64,000 bases of DNA from Pegea sp. RAD2-039 (Eukaryota > Chordata > Thaliacea > Salpida > Salpidae). Of this stretch, positions 22,840 to 34,399 are shown piece after piece. Numbering within the stretch: the stretch's first letter is position 1; each line of letters begins with the position of its first letter. The translations under genes were made by a program, and so were the position numbers. The notes under the pieces are model-generated. The model was not told the DNA's origin. It was given only the letters and a program-made list of their open reading frames with translations, and made no database searches. The DNA is taken from positions 40,001 to 104,000 of the forward strand of contig JAQGEQ010000014.1 of NCBI GenBank assembly GCA_034620365.1. The letters run 5' to 3'.

Positions 22840-25800
22840 TTAATTATACGAAAAGATTAATAAAATATAATTTATTTACAAATTATCAATTAATTATTTT
22901 ATAGATTTTTATAAATTTTGTTTTACTTTTTATTTCTTAAATTTTATGAAATTTTTTTTTAATTTTTTTAATTTCAATTTTTACATTTTTTTACTAATTA
23001 AAAGAAATATTTTTTTTCAATTTTCAAATATTTACGATCGAATAGAAAATTGTCACAAAATTAAAATTTGTTGAAGCTATTGTAAAAACACTTGTTAAAA
23101 ATAACTAACAAAAACTATTTAGAGTTCGAAAAGAACTTAATTGTAAAGTCGACTAATTACTATAAATTGTAGTTTTTTAATAATTTGCTTCTTTCTTTTA
23201 TGAGAGTTTAAAGTTTTTTTTCAAATCCTTGGATGTTGGATTCTTTATTCTTCAGTTTGAAAATAACGAATTTCAAAACTCAATTAATTTTTATCAAATC
23301 AACATTCTATTATATTTCACAAAAATTTATTTTTTACTTCGATAAAGTTTTAAAAAGTCTTTTTTGACTGAAAAAAGTTTTCATAAAATTGTTTAAAAAG
23401 TTAAAGAGCTTGTAATTACTCTCATTAACTAATAAATTATCTTTAAAATATCTCGAAATTACATTTAGTTTCGTTTTGATGATTAATCAAAATTCCGAAG
23501 ACATCTAATTAAGTTTATTTTTAGGCTTTCAAGAGTTCTGAATTTTTACAAATTTACTTTCAGTTACTAAATGATGTTATTAAGAGTTGAATACCTTAGT
23601 TTAAGATACCGCCAATTTAAGAACAAGTTAAAAGTAACTAATTATTGTTTAAAAACATTTTAACTAATATATTACTTAATAAATTTATTTATTAGTTTAA
23701 TGAAATGAATAATTAGTAATAATGAATAATTAGTAATAATGAATAATTAGTAATAATGAATAATTAGTAATAATAAAAAATTGAAAATAATTTTTTGGTT
23801 TTAATTTGAATCAAATTCATCAACAATTTCTGCATAAAAAAAAGAAAAAGTAAAAAAATATATTTATTTTGTGATAAGCAAAAAGAAATTCGACAAAATC
23901 TGTTTTAAAAGTTTCAAAATGAAATTAACTGAAAATAACTAATTAAAAATAAATAAATAAATAATAAAGATAAAGATAAATCGTTCTGAAAATTACTTCA
24001 AACAGTTTTTAGGGAATTTAATTTATCTGACGTCATAAGCTTTGAAAATTATTTATTCGTTTATTGATTTAGAAGATTAAAAAGTAAAAGCAGAAATTTG
24101 AAACAAACAGATAAGAAAATAAATAAATTTGAAAATGAAACAAAAGTCTGTAAAAATGAGAGATTTTGTTTTAGTGAAATAATCTTCAATAAGATCAGTA
24201 AGATGAATTAATCAATCAACACAAGAACTAATCTTTAATAATTAAAGAAGTTCAAAGTATAAACTCTTCTGATAAATTGTTGATTAATCTAAAAACCAAA
24301 TTATTTACTCGAAGTCAAATTCAGATTTTACTTTTTAATGTTTGGTTTGTTAGAAGCTAATTTACAAGAAAACATTTTCAGTTATTTAATTTCTTCGATT
24401 TATATTTTTTCATTTTTTTTTAAGTTCAGAATAAAACAGAAAAAATTCTTTGTTTAAATATATTTTAATATTTTTAATAGAGTTCTTACTAAGGGTAAAG
24501 AAAGTTTAAAAATTATTTTAAGATCAAAATTTTGTTAAATTGAATATTTTTATAAATGTTTTTAGGGTTAAAAAAGTTGAAACACTAAAATAACTTCAGT
24601 AATTCATTTAGAAACATTTTAAAATTATTTTATCTTTACTTTTAACTTTAACAAAAACTTATACAGTTATAAAAATAAACTTGTGATAATTTTCAAACAA
24701 ATTCTCAATTATTTTTGATTCCAAAAACTTTGTTTTTAAAGTTAAATTCAATCAAATAATTAATAATTTTTAAAACACCAAATTGCATAAAATCTCATTT
24801 AATAATCTCTAAGTTGAAATTTAAAGTTTTGAAAAAGGATTTTGTTAAGAAATGTTGAAAATTAAGTTTTATTAAAAAGTTTTTTTAGTCTAAATTGAGT
24901 TTAATCAGAAAAAAAAATAATCTAATTATCAAATTATTTTAAAATTTCTCTAAAGTTTTTATAGATAATTATTTGAAGCTAAATAATGATTTCAAAATCT
25001 TTTTAAAAATTATTTATCAGAACTTTTATTGCAAAATTTTGAGTAATTATTTCAATAAAAGTAAAATTTAAACTTTCATTTAAAAAAAAGTTTTTAAAAT
25101 TGACTTCTTACACTTTAAAGTGAAAATTTTAGAATTAAATTAAAACTTTTAAAAACTTGACGCTTCAAATAAACGCAAATCAAAAGAATTGGTTTAAAGA
25201 AATTGTTTCAAAAAAATGTTTTGAAATAATTAAAATAATATCATTTTGTTATTATTTTTTCATAAATAATTAATGTGGTAAAAATATGGCTTTTGAAATA
25301 CCGCAATATATATATAAATACTTATTCAATTATGAAAATATATCATTTTTAAACTTTTTGAATTCTAAATATTTTAACTTAAACTAATTTAGATAATTTT
25401 TTATTTCAATTTTTTTTTGCAAGACTTTTGAGAAGTTAAGTGAGTTTCTACAAAAGCATTTATTTCTTTAAAAGAATCATTAAAGTCAAACATAAGATAG
25501 AAATCTGTAGAAAAAGTTTTATTTATTCATTATTTATTTATATATTTATTTGTAAATATATAAAGTCATTTAGCGTTGGAGTTTTATAGGATTAAAATTG
25601 TTTAAAATATTTCAAACATTTTGATAATTAAAAGTATTTATTATCAAATAGAAAATTCAAAATTTTTGTATATATTTTTTATTGCCTTTTTTCTAGTTTT
25701 TTTTAAACTTTATTTTTGGTTTTAGTACTTTGAAGTACTTTTTAAGATTAAATTGTTATTCAAATTGAAAAATTCATGTTTCCAAATAAATAAATTTAAA

Positions 25801-27980
25801 TTTCTGTTTCAAATTTATATTCTGAAGATTCAAAATAATTTCAGAATAAATAAACTTCAAATATTAAATAAAATTAATCTAAATTTTATTATAATTTATC
25901 AGAACAACTATTTGAAATAATATTTTTTTTTTAAACAAAATTACTTTAAAACTGAAATTTATTTTATTATTATTTTAAAAAATTTATATTTTCAAATTTC
26001 AATTTATTTAGAGATAAAATCATAAAAAGGAAAATTTAAAACTTTTTATAAATTTAATTAATTTCTTCAAATATTTATTTTTCTGATTTCTAAAATTCTT
26101 GAAAAGTATTTTTCATTTAGTAAAAAATCAAAACGCTTTTAAAAAATTTGATCTATTTTTAAATTCGTCAAGAATTCAAAAAAAGTAGAAAGATCAGAAA
26201 AAGATCTTCAAAAAATTCAAAGATTTAAAAAATCTGAATTTTCTTAAATATTATATTTTAAAAATTAAACTTTCAGCTAATTAATGAAGATCAAATTGAA
26301 TTAATTTTACTAATATATAATTTTTTATTAATAATAAAAGATAAACTGTTTACTTTAAAATAATAATTATTAACTGATTATTTAATTTGATAACTTTATT
26401 TTTATTTGATTCTTTTAGAAAAATATAAAGTTTTTTTCTTTTAATTAAAATTAAAATGATTCTCAAATTATTACTAACAGATAAAATGTTCCAATTTTAT
26501 TTTTATTTCAACTTTTTTTAGATTAAAACTTGAAACGTCTTTCTATAAATAATAAATTCAAAAAGTTTTTTAAAGTATTTGTCTTTTACTAAAACCTTTT
26601 GTTTACATGATATAAATTCTTGTTTTATCAAAACAATTTGAAAAGGTTTAATAAAAATATAAATAAATAATAAACTTTTTTGGGGTTTTGATAATTAAAC
26701 AAATACCTTTAAGTAATTAATCAAGAATTTTTTGTTTCATTTTTGTTCACCACAAAAACTTATTTAACCTTATCATCAAGTTAAAGAAAATTGTATTAAA
26801 AAAAAGGTGTTTATTATTATTAAGTTTCTCATTTCTTAAGAGTCTTATATTGAAGTTATTGTTTTGTATTCAGATTAAATTTAAGTTTTTATTTAAATGT
26901 TTTTATATCTAGTTTAGATTTAACTAAAAACAGATTTAATATTTTCAACTTTTAGCTTTTTTTAATTAATGTTTTTTATGGAAATTAGAAAAAGTTGTAA
27001 ATATAATTTGGTGACATTTGATAATAGTCTAACTGTAATTGCTGCAAATAAATTCCAAATTTGCACAAATGCAGCAAACCTAAAAGTTTATTTTCGTTTC
27101 TTGAAATGTAATTTACAAACCCATTTAGATTAACCTTATCTTTAGTAAAAAAGAATTTCTTGAAATAATTTTGAAAATAGAAAACTTTTTATCCAGTTTT
27201 ATTTCACTTTATGTTTTGGTTTTGAAAACTTTTAAAATTTTATGAACAGTTTTTTTTAAGTATTTTGTAAGTTAGATTTTTTAAAACTTTTTAATTCGTT
27301 TTTAATTTAGAAACTTTTTGAAAGGTCAATGAGTTCATGAAAATAAAATTCTTAAATTAAATGAATAATAAAAGTTTCTAAACAATTAATTAAAGAATTT
27401 AATAAAAAATTAATCAGATTAAAAGATTTACTTTTTATCATAATAATCTGCTTGTATTCATATATTAAAACGTTTTTACATTTTCAAAAGGTTTTGTTTT
27501 CTTAAATTTTAGTCAATAAATTTAAAATGTTAGGAGAAAAGCACTCTGTATTTAGTAAGTTGGTAGATACCTCGTTTAATTCAGACTACCAAATAATCAT
27601 TTTTACTTATTACTTTTTACAAGTTAACTTTTCTAATATCAAAAAAACATAAATATTCTGTTCAAGTATTTTTAATGAATAATATTTTGGATGTAAAAAA
27701 GATAAAAATAATTTTAAAGCCAAAACAACACAGGTCATTTATCGATTGAAAATGGTCATAGAAGGTTATTTTCATCGGAAAGTTTGTAAAAAAAGGAAAG
27801 GACATTTTATTTGAAAGAAGTTTTGGTGAGAAATAATTGTTTTTAAGTTCTAACTGGTTTCAGCGGAAATCTAATTAGTTTTAAAAGACTCAAAATCAAT
27901 TATTTCAGATATAGAACAAGCAAGTCATTTCCTTATATTTTGTTGTAAAGTTTTTTATATCAAATCTTCATTTGAAACCA
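22840..27980. other. about 5 kb of AT-rich DNA without a supported gene
   Basis: No exon-like stretch was found on either strand. Local features are the 17-bp tandem repeat at 23707 and a CRE-like TGACGTCA at about 24028. The rest is A/T-rich sequence with long poly-purine and poly-pyrimidine runs. Confidence 0.45.
23707..23774 (+). repeat. 17-bp tandem repeat, four perfect copies
   Basis: GAATAATTAGTAATAAT is repeated four times without a mismatch (23707, 23724, 23741, 23758). This is a small, recent non-coding tandem repeat. Confidence 0.95.
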
Positions 27981-28016
27981 ACAAATATTTTTATGTTTAG
28001 ACAAAATTATTTAATT

Positions 28017-29185
28017 ATGAAAGTTATTGTCGCAAGTTATTCAAAATGTGGAACAAAAACTATGGCATCGGCTTTACGTCAACTTGGTCTCGTAGTTTAC
28101 GACTTCGTAGAAAACTTTGAAAACTTAGAAAAAGATTGGATGAGAATTTTGGAGAAAGGGACAAATGCTGAAGAGTTGAGAAAGATGTATGAAGGAGTTG
28201 ATGCAGTAACTGATCTTCCTTGTTCACTCTTTTGGGAGGAGCTTTTGGAGGCATTTCCAGATGCAAAGGTCAGTTTTATATTTTTGAAATAATTTTTTTG
28301 TAACAAAAATATTATTGAACTTTTTCCTCAAACTTAAAAATAAGTTTTTAAATTTTTCATTTATCTTTATTAAAGATCTAAAATCTTGAATCTTTGATTT
28401 TAAAGGTCGTCTATTCAAAACGACAAAGTGAAGATGAATGGTTGGAAAGTCTGAGATATCAAACGGATGTTTTCCAGAAGTCTTTCCAGATTCCAATGTT
28501 GTTCTCAAAGACAGCAAGAAAATTCAAATTTTATTTGGATAAAATGTGTAAGTCCAAAAAAGTTATCAAATTTTTCTGTCAATTATTTAATTATTTCAAT
28601 TCAGAATTTGAATATAAAAGATATAATAATATTATTATTATTATTTATATTATCTGTAACCAAATTTTTAGTGAGTTAAAAGAATTCTGAATTTTTTTGT
28701 TTGAAAATTTTTCAATCAAATTTTTTTCAGCTTGCATCGAATACTCTGATTCTGTAATCACTAAAATGCTTTTTGGGAAGACTTTTTTCAACGAGGTAGT
28801 TTGTAGAAGAGCTTATCGTCTTCACAACAACTATATCGAAAAAGTAAAATAAAAATCAAATCTTCAAAAAATTAAAAGAAAATCTTTTCATCAGAAAGCT
28901 CCGAAGGATCAACTTCTGCTCTTTGATCTTCAATCTGGTTGGGAACCTCTTTGTGAGTTCTTAGATGAAAAGGTCCCGGATGAGGATTTTCCTCATGAAA
29001 ATAAGGGGGCGTCTTTAACAAGAAAGTGCCCTGAAAAGGGTCTTCAGACTGCTACAAGGATCAAACAAGAAATGTCTTGCTTCATCTTGATTGTTTTGTT
29101 AGTTTTCTTTCTACCTCTTGCCTACTATTGTTCATGTTACATCTGTTATCATGATTCATTTGATTTAGTTCATATAAATCAGTAG
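28017..29185 (+). CDS. Sulfotransfer_4-family P-loop protein with C-terminal membrane anchor (265 aa)
   Basis: Exons 28017-28268, 28406-28547, 28731-28843 and 28895-29185, with GT-AG borders and compatible phases (0, 1, 0). The N-terminus MKVIVASYSKCGTKTMASAL is the 5'-PSB (PAPS-binding) loop of the Sulfotransfer_4 / sulfotransferase-17 family, where the usual form is GxxRTGT.S...AL..LG. Later family landmarks follow in order: DAVTDLPCSLFWEELLEAFP, DAKVVYSKR then W..S, and LLLFDLQSGWEPLCEFL with VPDEDFPHEN. After this a hydrophobic segment FILIVLLVFFLPLAYY near the C-terminus should anchor the protein in a membrane. Real sulfotransferases use PAPS; most members of this branch have unknown substrates. 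An upstream in-frame ATG at 27993 lies before an acceptor-like tag, so 28017 is preferred. Poly(A) signal AATAAA at 29231, 46 bases past the stop. The gene looks intact. Confidence 0.85.
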
Positions 29186-29239
29186 ATCTAAAAGTTTAAT
29201 ATTTTGTAAATATTTAATTCTTTTATCATTAATAAAAAT

Positions 29240-32200
29240 AATAATTATTATTTTTTTATTATTCAATTATTTTAAATGTTTTTCTGAAATTATTTTGAGA
29301 TTTTGATAATCAGAATTCAGCTAAGTTTTTTTTCCTGGAAATTTACTTCAGGTTTCCGAGAAAAAACTATAAATATATCTTCAATACTCCAGGGTTTCCA
29401 AAACAAAAACTTCAAACAAATTTTTTCCTAAATAGTCTCATTTATAATTTAATTAAAAAATTTTTGTAAATTCTTTTGTCTAATATTTATTTTAATATTT
29501 GAATTCTAAGAAATACTTTTTTTGAAATTAATCATAATTTAAAAACCCATTTTAGTTTGGAAAAAATTCTTCTAAACGAACAAAATTTGAAAAAAATATA
29601 AAATTGAAGAACAATGTTTTAAAAAACCCTCAAAAAAAACTTTTTATTTTACAACTTTTAAAAAAATTTCCAAAAAACTTTCACATTTAAATCATCAATT
29701 AGAAAATACTAATTTCATGTATTGAAGAAAATTACATCAAATATTAAAAGTGGAATTATTTAATTTGTTAGTCGTGATGGTTTTTATGTCATCTACAGTC
29801 ATGTAATAAATATAAAAAATAAGTTTTAGATTTTCAAGAAATTTAAAAGTTTAATCAAGTTTGAAATATTTTTAGAAAATTTAATTATTCTGATGGTAAA
29901 GTATTTTTTAATTATCAAATTTAGTGTTGCAAAAATATAATTTTAAAATACTTTTTTAATGATAATTTCCAATTAGTAAATTTAGAAATGAAAATATCGA
30001 AAGTTGAAAGCAAAAAGTTTTTTTGTAAATTTTCAACAAAAGTTATTTTTATCATTTTAAAAATTTTCTAAATTTAAACTTTTAAAATAAATTAAAATGT
30101 CTTTGAAGTTTCAAAATTAAATTCTTTTATTAAAACAAAAACTTTCATTTAGAAATTAGACGAAATTTGATTGGAAACACTGAAATTTGAACTTATTAGA
30201 AACTTATTAGAAACATGGAATTCTATTTTAAATATTTTTATTATTAAATTTTATTATTTATATATATATTATTATATTATATAATTATATATATTATATA
30301 TATTATATATATTATTTTTTTATTATTTAAATTTTGAGAAATTAAAATGATTTTAGTTTAGAAGTTTTTAAAGAAATTTAGATTATCTATATAAATAAAC
30401 AAAAATTCTTTTTAACAATCAAAATATTTCCGATTTTTTTCAACTTTTTAGAAAAGCTTTTTTAGCTTCAAATTTGATAAATTTGAAATATTTTAATTGC
30501 CTGAGACCCATCCGATAACTGGAAAATATATTTGCAAATTTTTCACCAAATTTTAAGAAAGTTAAATATAATAATTGAAAATTAATTTAATTTTAATCAT
30601 AAATTGTTTGAAAATATTTTAAATGAATATTTAGAAAGTCATCAAAAAAAGTAAGGTTTCCGAAGCAAGTTTTTATAAATTCTTTTATAAGGTTTCCGAA
30701 GCAAATTTTTATAAAATTTAAATAGAATATATAGTTAAATTCTATTTTTTGCTTGGAAACACTAAAATATATTTTCTATTTTGTTTCTCTCAAATAAAAC
30801 TCTTTTAAAATGAAATATTTTTGTAAAAATTAGAAATAAATAAAAACTTAAAAAGTTCAAACTGAATTTTCTGGTTTAAAGTGATTTATTTTATTTTAAA
30901 ACTTTTTTTAAATCTAACAATTTTTTTTTAGTTTTTTTTATCCAAATTTAAATAAAAATTGGAATTCTGAGTTGGAAGTAATTTAGATTTTGTAGAAATT
31001 CTCTCATAATATTTAATCATGAAATTTTAAGGGGGTTGTAGCTCCATCTAGCGGCCGTTTAAAAAATATTTGCTTGAAATCATTTTTAGTTTTTTTAAAG
31101 CTTTTTAAACCTTAAATTAAAAGAATTTTTTGAAAATTTTTTACTTTAAAAGGTAAAAAGTTATTATTAAATCAGTTAATATTATAAAATATATATATAA
31201 CTTAGTATTGTTTATTTTTAAAGAAATTACAAACGATAAACGTTAGTTAATAATAATAGCTTCGACAATAAAGACTTCAAAAACAGTTTCATCAACAAAA
31301 AAGTGAAATAATTAACAAAGTTTCTTTTTTATTTGCGGAGTAGAGAGCGCCATTCGGAGCGATCCGCTGCGATTTCATATCGCGCTTTTTTTTGTTTGAT
31401 TCTCAACATTTTGGTCGAAAAATAAATTTGAATTCTATAATTTTATATTATTCAAATATTTATCATTTTTTTATTTATTATTTTTTGTTGTTTTTGAAAT
31501 CAATTTTCTCATTTCATATATTTTGGTGAAAAAAAAATTACTTAAAATTCAAATTTTCTATTTATTTTTTATTAATAATTTAAAAGTAATTTTTAGGAAT
31601 AGAATTTTTACAGTTTGAAGAAACCAAATATCAAATGAGCTTTTTATAACATTTTTTGATACAAAGTAATAAATAGAATCAATTTTAGGATAAAATTTTA
31701 TTCAACAAATTATCTTAAGAATCTTTTTGAAATTTAATCAGTTTTAAAAGTTTTGGTTTTCAAAGTTAACAGAAATTTAAATGTGAAATATAAGAAGCTA
31801 GAATATTAAATGTCTTTTTAAGATCTTAAAATATTGTTTTTAATTTCAAGATTTACTTTAAAATTTATTTGAGTTAGTAAGTTGATACATAAGATTTCTA
31901 AAAAGTAACTTTCAATTTCAGTTTAAACGACAAAATTGGCTTTATAACAAAATTACTTTACAATAAATTGACTTTTTATAAAATGATTATCAACGGTTTG
32001 AAAATATAAATTAAAATTAAATTAATTTTTTTAAACTATTTTATCTGTAAAGCTTTTAAACAATTAAAATTGAATTATTTCACAAAAATGCTTTTTAAAA
32101 TAAAATGTTAATAACTTTTTAATTTTTTTTGGTGATAATTATTTAGATAACTAAACAAACAATTTATTAGAATTGTAAAAATAATAAAATTTTTTGAGTT

Positions 32201-33480
32201 TATAAAATATTTTTTTTAAAACTATAAATTTTTAACAGGTTTAATAAGAAAAAATGTCAGAAACTTTTGACTAAGGTTAGTTTAAAGGTCATCAACAGAA
32301 ACTTGTTTCATAGAATTTAACTGTTTAAAATTTTATGTTAAAAATTATTTTAAATTTAGAAATTGTTCACCAGCTTTCCTAAATTTTTAAAAAGCAATCA
32401 TGCGTTTTAAAAAGACTTTCAAAATATTTTAGTAAAAAATTTGAATAAATGTCTACTAATAAAAGATAATTTTGAAAACATTTCAAATTTGTAACTGAAC
32501 TCGTAATAAGTTTACAAGATAAACAAAATACAAGAAATAGTTTTTATTTTATTACAGTAACAAGATATATTTTTATAACAAACATAAAAACAATTATTTC
32601 TTTTCTATTGTTTGAAAAACTTTTCGTTAAAATCTTTTTTATAAAATTTAAAAGTTGTATTTTAATGTTACTTTTTATTAAAAGATAATTTTCCATAAAA
32701 CTAAATAATTATTTAAATTTAAACTTTTTTAAGTTTGATTTCATAATCTCAGAAATTCCCTCAAAGTTTTTAGATGTTCTACAAATGTATTATTTGTAAA
32801 AACATCTAAAACTTCAAAATTTATTTCTTCAAACAAATTATCTTAAATTATTAATAAGCTGTTTATACTAAAATGTCTTTTTTAAATACTGAAATATCAA
32901 AACAATAAACGGCGTTTCCATAGCAACAAAACAAAACTTTAAAAGTCTAACGTTCGTTTCTTTTTATATAAAATCAAAAATAACCATTTATATAATTTTT
33001 AAAATTATTTAACCAACAAAATTACGAAACAATTATTTCCAAGTTTTTACAGATGACGTAGAATTATCTGTTTATAGATAACTCACGCGATGAAAAAAAC
33101 CAACTAAGTTATTCACCTTCAATTTATAGATTTAATTAATATGATGAAAATAGAAAACTTATTGACGATGTATTCAACTTCTATATTCTTTAAAAATAAT
33201 CTAAAATTTATTTCAATCTACAAACAGCAAAATTTAGTTTCCAAATATTATGTTTTTGAAGAAAACGTTTTTAATGTTTTGATATATTTTGTGGTGAAAG
33301 TAATTCTGTACTTGCTACATTATAATATCACGATTGATGAAGTCATGTTTAAAAGAAGACTTCAACTGAATCAGGTATTAACGAGTAAATAATCTTTTTC
33401 AAATATTGACTGATTCAATATTTTATTTCTTTGGAATACAAAAACAGGAATATTAAATTATTAGATTTTTAACAAGGCAA
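29240..33480. other. about 4.2 kb without a supported gene
   Basis: AT-rich DNA with a tatata-rich tract at about 30255-30315, a short GC-rich island at 31337-31400 (containing gagcgccattcggagcgat and gatttcatatcgcgc) and a CTCF-like word at 31042. The GC-rich island could be a promoter or small RNA fragment, but nothing around it supports a gene. The open stretch at 33141-33392 (+) has the I/F/Y/K composition of chance frames. Confidence 0.4.
31042..31056 (-). promoter_or_regulatory. CTCF-like motif
   Basis: On the minus strand GGCCGCTAGATGGAG matches the CTCF core CCASYAGRKGGCR at 11 of 13 positions. It stands out in a stretch otherwise lacking G+C. A second, better match lies at 33507 in the opposite orientation. 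The match is by sequence only, and this animal's CTCF specificity is unknown. Confidence 0.25.
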
Positions 33481-33506
33481 GAAAAACGAACACCTTCAAA
33501 AGACCA

Positions 33507-33519
33507 ACACTAGATGGCG
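33507..33519 (+). promoter_or_regulatory. CTCF-like motif
   Basis: ACACTAGATGGCG matches CCASYAGRKGGCR at 12 of 13 positions (first base differs). It overlaps the end of the open frame of the neighbouring minus-strand gene. Confidence 0.3.
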
Positions 33520-33902
33520 TAATACTTACTGATCTCAATTCCTCTTCGGAATCTTTGTTCTTTAACTCCTTCATCCTCAACAACATCCAATGAAAGAAGA
33601 GATCTTGGAGGTATTTTCAAATTCAAAGTCGACTTATAGCGCTTCTCCGGGCTTTTTGGTGTCACTGTGTAACAAGTAACTGATTTTTCACAACGATATC
33701 TGATTGGTTGTTGAATAGTTGGTGATCGAGTCATTGACGTCATATGATAATCAGCAGTTGTGATGACGTCACGACCAGCACAAGGAGGTGAAAGTGAAAA
33801 TTTTACACCATTGGTCCGTTTTGCTTCTTTGGTAGTTGGCCATAAGAACATGGTTTCGACTTGTCGATGACAAACCAATCTAGTAACTCTTTTTTGAGTC
33901 AT
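33510..33902 (-). CDS. hypothetical protein exon, basic, Ser/Thr/Pro-rich
   Basis: From ATG at 33902 the frame reads MTQKRVTRLVCHRQVETMFL, WPTTKEAKRTNGVKFSLSPP, and later CEKSVTCYTVTPKSPEKRYK and LKIPPRSLLSLDVVEDEGVK. The composition is clearly coding-like (few I/F/N codons, many R/T/S/P). An acceptor tttaaatatttacag lies 18 bases upstream of the ATG, so the 5' UTR is probably spliced. The frame stops at 33510, but a perfect donor (ATCA|gtaagt at 33530/33529) just before suggests the coding region continues in a downstream exon that I could not find. No domain is recognised. The CRE and E-box cluster at 34355-34376 lies upstream. Confidence 0.5.
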   Translation of the reverse strand: MTQKRVTRLVCHRQVETMFLWPTTKEAKRTNGVKFSLSPPCAGRDVITTADYHMTSMTRSPTIQQPIRYRCEKSVTCYTVTPKSPEKRYKSTLNLKIPPRSLLSLDVVEDEGVKEQRFRRGIEISKYYAI

Positions 33903-34354
33903 TGTCAATAAATTTTTAACTTTCTGTAAATATTTAAACATTTTAATTAAAATTTGATTAATTTCAAGCAATAAACTCAAAGAGAAGTTCTTAAGTTGTG
34001 TTTACATAAACTTTATTTTTCATTTTCAAAATAAATAAAACTGAAAAGTGTTTTTTATTCTTCAAAATTATAAAGAAACAAAAATTATAAAAAAAAATTG
34101 AAGTTAAAATAATGATTTTTAAAAAGTTAATAAAAGTTTTTAAAACTAAATAAATTAGTTTCTAAAAAAATCGTCTTTTTTCGCTTTGATATCAAAATAA
34201 AAATTCGTTTAAATAAAGTTAAAGTCTGATATAAATCTTCTCAAACCTTTGTTCATCTTAAACAAACTAAAAACCTTTTTCTAAAACCATCGCCTCGAAC
34301 AAACGCGAAAAACTAACTAGCAGTCAGTCAATGTTCTTCCTTTTCTCGCTTCGG

Positions 34355-34376
34355 TGACGTCACCATAAACCACGTG
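34355..34376. promoter_or_regulatory. CRE plus E-box, putative promoter
   Basis: A palindromic CRE (GGTGACGTCACC, 34353-34364) and a palindromic E-box (CACGTG, 34371-34376) sit nine bases apart in a locally GC-enriched stretch (about 34290-34380). They lie roughly 0.45 kb upstream of the minus-strand gene at 33902 and are plausible as its promoter. Confidence 0.4.
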
Positions 34377-34399
34377 ATTATTAAAAACTGTTGTCAAAT

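Noticed and set aside
27972-28016. Upstream start of the sulfotransferase gene (ATG 27993)
   Set aside because: An acceptor-like ttttatgtttag lies between it and ATG 28017, and the family begins only a few residues before KVIV, so the downstream ATG is preferred.
28060-28517. Three minus-strand frames overlapping the sulfotransferase gene
   Set aside because: They are shadows of exons 1 and 2; the plus-strand frame carries the family motifs and proper splice signals.
33141-33392. Plus-strand 83-codon gene
   Set aside because: The I/F/N/K/Y-rich composition is what random AT-rich DNA gives; there is no domain, no exon partner and no flanking signal.
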